Positions 1-5,584 of a DNA stretch of 13,332 bases are shown here, piece by piece. Positions within the stretch are counted from its first letter, which is position 1; every line of letters starts with the position of its first letter. The notes under the pieces are model-generated. The model ran no database searches, was not told the origin of the DNA, and saw nothing but the letters and a program-made list of their open reading frames with translations. Source of the DNA: DATJBC01 sp035515515 (lineage in GTDB: Bacteria > Actinomycetota > Acidimicrobiia > Acidimicrobiales > UBA8190); the NCBI GenBank assembly GCA_035515515.1, contig DATJBC010000158.1, forward strand, positions 1-13,332, written 5' to 3'. The translations under genes were made by a program, and so were the position numbers.

Positions 1-824
1 CGCTGGCGGGCCTGCTCATCATGAACGGGGTGCTGCTCATCATCCTGGCCATCGGGCCCTTCTCGGGCTACCCGACGCTCACCGGGCGCTCGGTCAACCT
101 GCACGTGCTCTACAACCTGATGTGGGGCGAGGTCACACCGCTCGTGGGCTGGATCGCCGTGGCGGCGATCGTTGGGCTCCTCAGCCTGAACATGTTCCTG
201 CGCGACGAGCGGAGGCGGCGCAGCGGCCTGGTGGCCCCTCCCCGCAGCCTGACCATGATCAAAATCGTCATGATGGCCGCCATCGGCGTCGGCGTCGTGC
301 TCATCTGCAACGTCAACCGGGCCGCCACCGGCGTGCTCGAGGGCGTCCCGTGGGTCATCTTCATCGTGCTCGGGCTGTTCGGCGCGTGGAGCTTCCTCCT
401 CCAGAGGATGCGCTTCGGCCGCTACATCTACGCCATCGGCGGCAACCCCGAGGCCGCCCGGCGCGCCGGGGTCAACGTGGCCGTCATCCGCACGTGGGCG
501 TTCACCCTGTGCGGGCTGACGGCGGCCATCGCCGGCGTGCTCTACGCGTCGCTCCTGGGCGGCATGTCGAACAACGTCAACGGCGGGCAGCTGGTCCTCT
601 ATGCCGTGGCGGCGGCGGTCGTCGGGGGAACGTCCCTGCTCGGCGGGCGTGGTCGGATGTCGCACGCCGTGCTCGGCGGCCTCGTCATCGGCGGCATCTA
701 CAACGGCATGTACCTCCTCGGCCTGGCCGCGCAGTGGCAGTTCATCGTGACCGGGCTCGTGCTGCTGGGCGCCGTGACGGTGGACGCCCTGTCGCGGCGG
801 GGCACCACCTCGGGGCGCCCGTAG
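1..824 (+). CDS. Sugar ABC transporter permease (XylH-like), C-terminal part
   Basis: This is the 3' part of an integral-membrane permease of the monosaccharide ABC importer type (BPD_transp_2 family, like XylH/RbsC). It would form the membrane channel and work with an ATPase and a periplasmic or lipoprotein sugar binder encoded to the left. The frame is open from base 3 to the TAG at 822-824, so the start lies outside the window; about 273 residues are visible. Several long hydrophobic helices can be seen. The cytoplasmic coupling loop reads G-G-N-P-E-A-A-R-R-A-G-V (about 439-474), the characteristic motif of this family, and is followed by a Gly/Ala-rich helix pair ending in a V-V-G-G-T-S-L-L-G-G-R-G segment. 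That last segment is also typical. A long charged loop (R-D-E-R-R-R-R) sits between helices near 208-225, as in XylH-type proteins with extra helices. The sugar cannot be told from the permease alone. Confidence 0.88.
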   Translation, partial: LAGLLIMNGVLLIILAIGPFSGYPTLTGRSVNLHVLYNLMWGEVTPLVGWIAVAAIVGLLSLNMFLRDERRRRSGLVAPPRSLTMIKIVMMAAIGVGVVLICNVNRAATGVLEGVPWVIFIVLGLFGAWSFLLQRMRFGRYIYAIGGNPEAARRAGVNVAVIRTWAFTLCGLTAAIAGVLYASLLGGMSNNVNGGQLVLYAVAAAVVGGTSLLGGRGRMSHAVLGGLVIGGIYNGMYLLGLAAQWQFIVTGLVLLGAVTVDALSRRGTTSGRP

Positions 825-835
825 CGCTGGTCGTC

Positions 836-862
836 GGCCCGCCGGGGGGACCGCCGCGGGCC
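836..862 (+). terminator. GC hairpin after the ABC permease, possible terminator
   Basis: GGCCCGC (836-842) can pair with GCGGGCC (856-862). Three further inner pairs, CGG with CCG, are possible across a small bulge, leaving a GGGGA loop. It begins 11 nt after the permease stop codon and lies just before the DosR-like box, where a boundary between two transcripts is expected. No T-tract follows, so it is not a canonical intrinsic terminator. In such GC-rich DNA a stem of this size can arise by chance. Confidence 0.35.
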
Positions 863-868
863 GCCCGA

Positions 869-888
869 TCGGGGACGTTCGTCCCTGT
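869..888. promoter_or_regulatory. DosR (DevR)-like operator 1, upstream of the CoA-transferase
   Basis: The core GGGAC-GTTC-GTCCC (872-885) is a perfect inverted repeat of two 5-bp arms around a 4-bp spacer. It matches the mycobacterial DosR consensus core GGGAC-TWWA-GTCCC in arm sequence, spacer length and total size. The next outer bases (TCG before, TGT after) fit the 20-bp consensus only in part. It lies in the gap after the ABC permease and 160 nt before the CoA-transferase start, oriented so that it could serve the + strand gene. No convincing -10 hexamer was found at the expected distance. DosR binding and hypoxia control are inferred from the motif; the regulator gene is not in the window. 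Confidence 0.68.
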
Positions 889-997
889 CTGCGCCCTGGC
901 GGGGCCGGCTGCATGACGGGCTGGTTGAATGAAGGGCGAGCCTGGCGTGGCCGGGCCTGGAGCTCCGGACGGGGGGCCCGGAGGCGGGAGGACCGTC

Positions 998-1054
998 GTG
1001 CAGACGCGGGATCACCGGATGGACCCGACCGCTGCCTGTGCTCGATGCGCATAG
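998..1054 (+). CDS. Short leader ORF 1 (18 codons), MQTRDH type
   Basis: A GTG at 998 follows an excellent Shine-Dalgarno sequence (GGGAGGA, 986-992) at 6-nt spacing and opens an 18-residue ORF, M-Q-T-R-D-H-R-M-D-P-T-A-A-C-A-R-C-A, ending at TAG 1052-1054. The stop overlaps the likely ATG of the CoA-transferase (1045) by 10 nt in another frame, and that ATG has no Shine-Dalgarno of its own. This fits a leader peptide that delivers ribosomes to the next gene by translational coupling. The same arrangement and the same R-D-H motif recur at 2391-2432. The ORF is short, so translation is inferred from the ribosome binding site and the parallel, not from homology. Confidence 0.45.
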   Translation: MQTRDHRMDPTAACARCA

Positions 1055-2295
1055 TCGCCGAAGGCGCGCTCGCCGGGCGGTTGGCGGCGACCGGGCAACC
1101 GAGCCCCCGGGTGGTGGTGTCGGGGAACTTCGGCACACCCTGGGAGCTCCTGCGCCTCGCCGACGCCACGCTGGAGCAGTACCGGCTGTTCGTCCTCAAC
1201 CCGCAGGCGGGCTGGCCGTGCCGCCCGGGGGTGGTCACCGAGACCCCGTTCGTCGGGCCCGGTGTGCGCCACGACCCGCAGCTCGACTACCTCCCCATGC
1301 GCCTGTCGCTGGTGCCCCGGCTCTTCGACTCGCTGCGGCCGCCCGACGTCGTCCTGCTGCACACCTCGACCCCCTTCGAGGGAAAGGTCTCGCTCGGCAT
1401 CGAGGTCAACATCCTGCCCGCCGCCATCGAGCGGGTCCGCCAGCGGGGGGGCCTGGTGGTCGCCCAGCTCAATCCCCACATGCCCTACACGCTGGGGGAC
1501 GCCGAGCTCGATCTCGACCAGGTCGACCTGGCCGTGGAGGTCGAGGCCGCGCTTCCCTCCCCCGCACCCCGGGCCGTCGACGACGAGGCGGAGACCATCG
1601 GGCGGCGGGTGGCGCAGTACGCGTCGGACGGGGGCACCGTCCAGCTCGGCATCGGGGAGCTTCCCGACGCCGCGGCGCGCATGCTCACGTCGGCGCGGGG
1701 CCTGGGCGTGTGGTCGGAGATGGTGAGCGACGGCATCGTGTCGCTCGACCGCGCGGGTGCTCTCGACCCGGCGCGCCCCGTGTGCGCGTCGTTCATGTTC
1801 GGGTCACCCGAGGTCTACCAGTGGGCCGACCACAACCGCCGCCTGGTCATGCGGCGCACAGAGGTCGTGAACGACCCGGGCCGCATCGCCACCCAGCCCG
1901 CCATGTTGTCGATCAACACCGCCCTGCAGGTCGACCTGTTCGCACAGGCCAACGCGTGCTCCGTCCGGGGTCGGATCTACTCGGGCTTCGGCGGCCAACC
2001 GGACTTCGTCGTGGGCGCGCTGCACTCCACCGGCGGGCACGCGGTGATCGCTCTCCGGGCGTGGCACGCCGTCACCGACTCGTCGACCATCGTCCCGATC
2101 GTGCAGACCCCGGTGTCGACCTTCCAGCACTCCGTGGTGGTGACCGACGTCGGCTGCGCCGAGATCTTCGGCCGGAGCCAGCAGGCACAGGCGCGCTTGC
2201 TCATCGAGCAGGCGGCCGACCCCCGGGCCCGGGCGTCGCTGTGGGAGGCGGCCGCCGGCCTCGGCCTCCTGCGGGCCGCGCCGGCCCCCTCCTGA
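1045..2295 (+). CDS. Acetyl-CoA hydrolase / CoA-transferase family protein
   Basis: A 416-residue protein of the acetyl-CoA hydrolase/transferase family (relatives: 4-hydroxybutyrate CoA-transferase, succinyl-CoA:acetate CoA-transferase). Such enzymes move CoA between carboxylates through a glutamyl-CoA intermediate, in the cytoplasm. The N-terminal half has S-G-N-F-G-T-P in the glycine-rich position and Q-L-N-P-H-M-P-Y-T, a family hallmark. The C-terminal half has Q-L-G-I-G-E-L-P-D-A and then G-V-W-S-E-M-V-S-D-G, whose Glu (about residue 225) aligns with the catalytic glutamate. Y-S-G-F-G-G-Q-P-D-F follows, also typical. An in-frame ATG at 913 would add 44 Arg/Gly-rich residues unlike the family and begins only 28 nt after the DosR-like box, so 1045 was chosen. 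The length is near the family norm. Under a DosR-type promoter it might recycle CoA and make acetate or another short acid in hypoxia; the real substrates cannot be read from sequence. Confidence 0.85.
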   Translation: MRIVAEGALAGRLAATGQPSPRVVVSGNFGTPWELLRLADATLEQYRLFVLNPQAGWPCRPGVVTETPFVGPGVRHDPQLDYLPMRLSLVPRLFDSLRPPDVVLLHTSTPFEGKVSLGIEVNILPAAIERVRQRGGLVVAQLNPHMPYTLGDAELDLDQVDLAVEVEAALPSPAPRAVDDEAETIGRRVAQYASDGGTVQLGIGELPDAAARMLTSARGLGVWSEMVSDGIVSLDRAGALDPARPVCASFMFGSPEVYQWADHNRRLVMRRTEVVNDPGRIATQPAMLSINTALQVDLFAQANACSVRGRIYSGFGGQPDFVVGALHSTGGHAVIALRAWHAVTDSSTIVPIVQTPVSTFQHSVVVTDVGCAEIFGRSQQAQARLLIEQAADPRARASLWEAAAGLGLLRAAPAPS

Positions 2296-2304
2296 GGGCG
2301 GGCG

Positions 2305-2319
2305 GCGACCGCGGGTCGT
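2305..2319 (+). terminator. Small hairpin after the CoA-transferase
   Basis: GCGACC (2305-2310) pairs with GGTCGT (2314-2319) around a 3-nt loop, including one G-T pair. It starts 9 nt after the CoA-transferase stop and ends 10 nt before the second DosR-like core. It sits where a terminator is expected between two separately promoted units. There is no T-tract and the stem is short, so this is weak support. Confidence 0.25.
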
Positions 2320-2325
2320 GCGCCG

Positions 2326-2345
2326 GCAGGGACCTTCGACCCTGG
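2326..2345. promoter_or_regulatory. DosR (DevR)-like operator 2, upstream of the hydrogenase operon
   Basis: The core GGGAC-CTTC-GACCC (2329-2342) matches the DosR-box form GGGAC-nnnn-GnCCC seen widely in mycobacterial hypoxia genes. One arm position departs from perfect symmetry (A in GACCC). It sits alone in the gap between the CoA-transferase stop (2295) and the first leader ORF (2391). A -10-like TATCGT begins 24 nt after the core, the spacing expected for a class II-type activator overlapping the -35 region. In Mycobacterium smegmatis the group 3b-type hydrogenase Hyh (Hyd3) is known to be under DosR control in hypoxia, which agrees with the gene content here. Confidence 0.68.
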
Positions 2346-2366
2346 GCGCCGGGCCCCGTGGCCACG

Positions 2367-2372
2367 TATCGT
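2367..2372 (+). promoter_or_regulatory. Candidate -10 element of the hydrogenase operon
   Basis: TATCGT lies 24 nt downstream of the DosR-like core and would place a transcript start near 2379, just before the GAGGTGAG ribosome binding site (2381-2388) of leader ORF 2. The match to TANNNT is acceptable for an actinobacterial SigA promoter, and there is no separate -35, as expected for an activator-dependent promoter. The evidence is position and weak consensus only. Confidence 0.35.
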
Positions 2373-2390
2373 CGGTACTCGAGGTGAGCG

Positions 2391-2432
2391 ATGGTGTCTC
2401 GGGACCACAGCACACGGGCGGGCCGGCGATGA
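2391..2432 (+). CDS. Short leader ORF 2 (13 codons), MVSRDH type
   Basis: ATG 2391 is preceded by GAGGTGAG (2381-2388), a strong Shine-Dalgarno sequence though close to the start. It encodes M-V-S-R-D-H-S-T-R-A-G-R-R and stops at TGA 2430-2432, which shares an ATGA overlap with the ATG (2429) of the next gene. That next start lacks a clear ribosome binding site, so coupled translation is likely. Residues 1-6 match leader ORF 1 as M-x-[S/T]-R-D-H. Both ORFs lie directly after DosR-like boxes. It may be a regulatory leader peptide or merely a ribosome-loading device; no homology is claimed. Confidence 0.48.
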   Translation: MVSRDHSTRAGRR

Positions 2433-2995
2433 GCCCGGCGTCGTGGCTCCGGCGTCTCGCCCTCCACCGGCACGGGGGCCGGGGGGCCCCGGGGTCCTCG
2501 GGTCAGGCCCCGCACCGCTCCCGGGCGGCGCGACGTGGGCAGAGCTCGGTGGCGGACGACTGTGCGGCGTTCCTCACGGGCTCGCTCGTGCGGTACCGCC
2601 TCGACCACGGTGAGGGCGTCGCGCCGTGGGAGTGGACGAACCTCCTCGCCCACGGGTCGGAGGCCGCGCTGCGCGACGAGCTCGCCGCCGAGCACCACCA
2701 GCGGCCCGACGCGCCCGAGCGCGACGACCTCGCCACGTGGCAGGCGGCCCGCTCCTACGTCGTCGTCGAGCTCCTCGACCTCGCCGGGACGTGCGGGCCG
2801 CTCGCCGAGCTCCAGCGCTCGCTGCTCGTGCCCCTGGAACTCGAGCTGGCGGGCCGGCCCGACACCGACGGGTGGCGCCCCAACCAGTGGCTGGCCGCGG
2901 TGGAGGCGGCCCTCGGCGCCCAGCGCCTCCGGGCCCGCCGGCGGGCGCCGCGCTCGCCCGATGCGTCCGAGACGCACCACGGGGGCGGCCGGTGA
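2429..2995 (+). CDS. Hypothetical protein, first cistron of the hydrogenase operon
   Basis: I do not recognise this 188-residue protein. From the chosen ATG, the first 40 residues are basic and low in complexity (Arg, Gly, Ser, His). From about residue 41 it becomes a well-formed, soluble, largely helical domain. That domain holds G-S-L-V-R-Y-R-L-D-H-G, then P-W-E-W-T-N-L-L-A-H-G, a long acidic and charged helix, and a Leu-rich segment (V-V-V-E-L-L-D-L). There is no signal peptide, membrane segment or Cys cluster. A GTG at 2549 would start right at the folded domain and is an alternative. A longer frame back to ATG 2318 is unlikely because that codon precedes the DosR-like box. The ATGA overlap with leader ORF 2 supports 2429. 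Its place directly ahead of the hydrogenase genes suggests a linked role, but none can be named. Confidence 0.6.
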   Translation: MSPASWLRRLALHRHGGRGAPGSSGQAPHRSRAARRGQSSVADDCAAFLTGSLVRYRLDHGEGVAPWEWTNLLAHGSEAALRDELAAEHHQRPDAPERDDLATWQAARSYVVVELLDLAGTCGPLAELQRSLLVPLELELAGRPDTDGWRPNQWLAAVEAALGAQRLRARRRAPRSPDASETHHGGGR

Positions 2996-3086
2996 CCCCG
3001 GCCCCGAGCGAGGGCTCCCGGCCCGGGCCGCCACCCCGCCACGGCCCGGCGCCCGCACCATCGACGCCGCGCCCGCCGACGGGCCC

Positions 3087-4253
3087 GTGACGACGGGGTC
3101 GGCGGCCATCGTCGACCGCCCCGGTCTCGACAGCCTGATCCGCGCCCTGGCGGAGCGGGGCTACGCGGTGACCGGCCCGGTCGTGCGTGACGGCGCCGTC
3201 GTCCACGCGCCGGTGGCGGGGACCGACGACCTGCCCGTCGGCTACCGGGACCGGCAGGGGCCGGGCTCGTACCGCGTCGAGCAGGCCGGCGACGACGCCC
3301 TGTTCGCGTGGGCGGTGGGCCCGGCCTCGTGGAAGGCCTCCTTCTTCCCTCCCCGGGAGACCCTGTGGCGGGCCGCCGCCCACGACGACGAGGTCACCGT
3401 GGAGGAGACCCCGCAGGCCGCGGCCCCGGTGGCGGTCTTCGGGGCCCGCCCCTGTGAGATCGCCGCCATGGCCGTGCTCGACCGCGTGCTGGGCGAGGGC
3501 GCCGTCCCCGACGCCTCGTACGCGCGGCGCCGGTCGGGGACCTTCGTCGTGGCCGCCGAGTGCGGACATCCCGCCGCCACCTGCTTCTGCACGTCGATGG
3601 GGACGGGGCCGGGGGCCGACGGCGGCTACGACCTGGCCCTGTGCGAGCTCCCCGCCGAGTCGGCGGGGACCGCCCCCGACGGCGGTGGGGGCCGCCGGTA
3701 CGTCGTCTCCGTGGGATCGGCCCTCGGCGCGGCGGTGCTCGCCGAGGTCCCGCACCAGGCGGCCACGGCGCACGACCTCGAGCGACGCCACGCCGTGGTG
3801 GCCGGCGCCACGGCCTCGATGACGCGGGCCCTCGACACCGACGGGCTGCCCGAGCTCCTGGCCCGCAACATCGACCATCCCCGTTGGGAGGAGACCGCCC
3901 AGCGCTGCCTGTCGTGCGGGAACTGCACCCTGGTCTGCCCCACCTGCTTCTGCAGCGACGTCCACGACGTGAGCGACCTGGGGGGGACGGTCGAGCGCCA
4001 GCGGAGCTGGTCCTCGTGCTTCGACCGGGCCCACTCCTTCATCCACGGCGGCCCCGTGCGGCCCACCACGGCGTCGTGCTACCGGCAGTGGCTCACCCAC
4101 AAGCTCTCCACCTGGTGGGACCAGTTCGGGTCCTCGGGGTGCGTGGGCTGCGGCCGGTGCATCACCTGGTGCCCGGTGGGCATCGACATCACCGAGGAGG
4201 CGGCCGCCATCCGGTCCTCCGACGGCGCCACCCCGGGGGGCGGCGGTGCCTGA
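3087..4253 (+). CDS. hydB: [NiFe] hydrogenase (group 3b type) beta subunit, 4Fe-4S protein
   Basis: A 388-residue electron-transfer subunit of a cytoplasmic sulfhydrogenase-type [NiFe] hydrogenase, related to HydB and to anaerobic sulfite reductase subunit A. It would carry electrons between the flavin subunit and the hydrogenase small subunit. The middle shows A-R-P-C-E-I-A-A-M and C-G-H-P-A-A-T-C-F-C-T-S-M-G-T-G-P, both family hallmarks. The C-terminal third carries two iron-sulfur motifs: C274-x2-C277-x2-C280-x3-C284-P-T-C-F-C and C352-x2-C355-x2-C358-x3-C362-P. H-K-L and R-Q-W lie between them, as is usual. The frame stays open far upstream, but that part reads the previous gene out of frame. 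GTG 3087 is the first plausible start before the conserved segment R-A-L-A-E-R-G-Y-A-V-T-G-P-V. The stop overlaps the next gene's GTG by 8 nt. Confidence 0.9.
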   Translation: MTTGSAAIVDRPGLDSLIRALAERGYAVTGPVVRDGAVVHAPVAGTDDLPVGYRDRQGPGSYRVEQAGDDALFAWAVGPASWKASFFPPRETLWRAAAHDDEVTVEETPQAAAPVAVFGARPCEIAAMAVLDRVLGEGAVPDASYARRRSGTFVVAAECGHPAATCFCTSMGTGPGADGGYDLALCELPAESAGTAPDGGGGRRYVVSVGSALGAAVLAEVPHQAATAHDLERRHAVVAGATASMTRALDTDGLPELLARNIDHPRWEETAQRCLSCGNCTLVCPTCFCSDVHDVSDLGGTVERQRSWSSCFDRAHSFIHGGPVRPTTASCYRQWLTHKLSTWWDQFGSSGCVGCGRCITWCPVGIDITEEAAAIRSSDGATPGGGGA

Positions 4254-4725
4254 GTCGATGGCGCAGCTGCTCGGCGGGCACGCCCTGTTCCGTGACCTGC
4301 CGGCCGACGCGGTGGCCACCGTCGTCGGCTGCGCCCAGAACGTCGCCTTCAGCGCGGGACAGCTCCTCCTGGCCGAGGGGGACGAGGCGACGACGCTGTA
4401 CCTCGTGCGCCGGGGGCAGGTCGCCATCGAGGTGCACGCCCCCGGCCGCGGCGGGATCGTGGTGCAGACCCTCGGGCCCGGCAGCGTCGTGGGGTGGTCG
4501 TGGCTCGTGCCGCCCTACCGCTGGTTCTTCGACGCCCGCGCCATGACCGACGTGGGCGCGGTGGCCGTCGACGGGGCCTGCCTGCGGGCCAAGGCGGAGT
4601 CCCAGCCGGCCTTCGGCTACGCCCTGCTCACGCGGGTGTCGGGCATGCTCCTCGAGCGCCTCCAGGCGACCCGGACCCAGCTCCTGGACCTCTACGGCCT
4701 CGGTGACGATGCAGACGCGGGCTGA
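4246..4725 (+). CDS. Stand-alone cyclic-nucleotide-binding-fold protein
   Basis: A 159-residue protein that is almost only a Crp/cNMP-binding jelly-roll. H-A-L-F-R-D-L-P starts the domain, F-S-A-G-Q-L-L-L-A-E-G-D-E-A and L-Y-L-V-R-R-G-Q-V-A-I follow, then L-G-P-G-S-V-V-G-W-S-W-L (residues 76-87). There is no C-terminal helix-turn-helix, so it is not a normal Crp-type DNA-binding regulator. The phosphate-binding cassette departs from the usual G-E-x-A-L...R-x-A: the Glu is replaced by Trp and the segment is W-S-W-L-V-P-P-Y-R-W-F-F-D-A-R-A. It may bind another ligand or act as a protein-protein sensor for the hydrogenase. Such proteins occur beside hydrogenase genes in actinobacteria and relatives. 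Start: GTG 4246 overlaps hydB by 8 nt; ATG 4258 is an alternative. Confidence 0.85.
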   Translation: MPESMAQLLGGHALFRDLPADAVATVVGCAQNVAFSAGQLLLAEGDEATTLYLVRRGQVAIEVHAPGRGGIVVQTLGPGSVVGWSWLVPPYRWFFDARAMTDVGAVAVDGACLRAKAESQPAFGYALLTRVSGMLLERLQATRTQLLDLYGLGDDADAG

Positions 4726-5584
4726 CCCCCGGCCGCCCGGTGCCCCCCACCCGCTCACCCCGTCGTTGTGGCGCGTGGTCGGGCGCCAGCGGGAGACGGC
4801 CGACGTCACCACGATGCTCCTGGCGCCCGGGCGCGACGGCGGAGCCCCGTTCCGACACGGCCAGTTCAACATGCTCACGGCCTTCGGCGTGGGAGAGGTG
4901 GCCATCTCGATCTCGAGCGCCCCGGGCCCGGCCGGCGGCCCCCTCGAGCACACCGTGCGCGACGTGGGGATGGTGACCCACGCCCTGTGCGAGCTGCCGG
5001 TCGGGGCGCCCGTGGGCGTCCGCGGCCCCTTCGGGCAGGGATGGGGCCTGGACCAGGCGGGCGGCGAGGAGGCGGGCACCGACTACGTGGTGGTGGCGGG
5101 CGGCATCGGCCTGGCACCCTTGCGGGGGGCCGTGCGCGACCTCGTGGCGCGCCAACGACGCGGCGACGCGCGCCTGTTCGTCCTGGTGGGGGCCCGCTCG
5201 CCCGACCAGATCGTCTTCGGACAGGACATGGCGCGCTGGCGCGACGCGGGCGCCTACGTCGACGTCAGCGTCGACGTAGCCCCACCCGGCTGGCAGGGCA
5301 CGGTGGGCGTGGTCACCGCCCTCATCCCCGCGGCCCCGTTCGATCCGGCCCGGGCGGTCGCCCTCGTCTGCGGGCCGGAGATCATGATGCGCTTCGTGGC
5401 GGGGGCCCTGGTGGACCGGGGCGTCGACCCGGGCCGGATCCGGATCTCGCTCGAGCGCAACATGCAGTGCGGGTGCGGCCTGTGCGGCCACTGCCAGCTC
5501 GGGCCGATCCTGGTGTGCCGCGACGGCCCGGTCGTGCGCTATGGCGCCGTCGTGGGCGAACTGCTCCGGGAGCGCCAGCGGTGA
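4703..5584 (+). CDS. hydG: [NiFe] hydrogenase (group 3b type) gamma subunit, FAD/NAD(P)-binding
   Basis: A 293-residue flavoprotein of the ferredoxin-NADP reductase superfamily, the gamma (HydG) subunit that exchanges hydride with NAD(P)H. Visible in order are F-R-H-G-Q-F-N-M-L and E-V-A-I-S-I-S-S-A-P (the FAD-binding barrel of this subfamily), V-V-A-G-G-I-G-L-A-P-L-R (NAD(P) pyrophosphate loop), C-G-P-E-I-M-M-R-F, and near the end M-Q-C-G-C-G-L-C-G-H-C with a further Cys (C256, C258, C261, C264, C272). The terminal cysteines are those of the 2Fe-2S cluster as in dihydroorotate dehydrogenase electron-transfer subunits. The length is normal. The start is GTG 4703 or ATG 4709; both lie inside the 3' end of the preceding gene. 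The end overlaps the small-subunit GTG (GTGA, 5581-5584). NAD versus NADP preference cannot be fixed by eye. Confidence 0.92.
   Translation: MTMQTRADPRPPGAPHPLTPSLWRVVGRQRETADVTTMLLAPGRDGGAPFRHGQFNMLTAFGVGEVAISISSAPGPAGGPLEHTVRDVGMVTHALCELPVGAPVGVRGPFGQGWGLDQAGGEEAGTDYVVVAGGIGLAPLRGAVRDLVARQRRGDARLFVLVGARSPDQIVFGQDMARWRDAGAYVDVSVDVAPPGWQGTVGVVTALIPAAPFDPARAVALVCGPEIMMRFVAGALVDRGVDPGRIRISLERNMQCGCGLCGHCQLGPILVCRDGPVVRYGAVVGELLRERQR

Noticed and set aside
626..639. Further GGGAC/GTCCC-like sites inside genes (near 626-639 and 3538-3551)
   Set aside because: They keep only one arm of the palindrome and lie inside coding sequence, so they look like chance.
913..1044. Longer form of the CoA-transferase starting at ATG 913
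   Set aside because: It adds 44 Arg/Gly/Asp-rich residues not seen in the family, has no Shine-Dalgarno and begins only 28 nt after the operator. The family-like N-terminus begins at ATG 1045.
2318..2428. Longer form of the first cistron starting at ATG 2318
   Set aside because: The start codon lies before the DosR-like core (2329-2342) and the likely transcript start near 2379, so it would not be on the mRNA made from that promoter. The extra residues are unstructured.
2574..4427. Long antisense open frames, for example - strand 2574-4427 and + strand 10581-12152
   Set aside because: These are GC-skew shadows of real genes: composition is Arg, Gly, Pro, Ala and His, there are no domain motifs, and they lie opposite well-supported proteins.
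4895..4925. Gamma subunit lacking the R-x-Y-S motif of ferredoxin reductases
   Set aside because: The segment E-V-A-I-S-I-S-S-A-P is the form I expect in hydrogenase gamma subunits, so it is not a loss.
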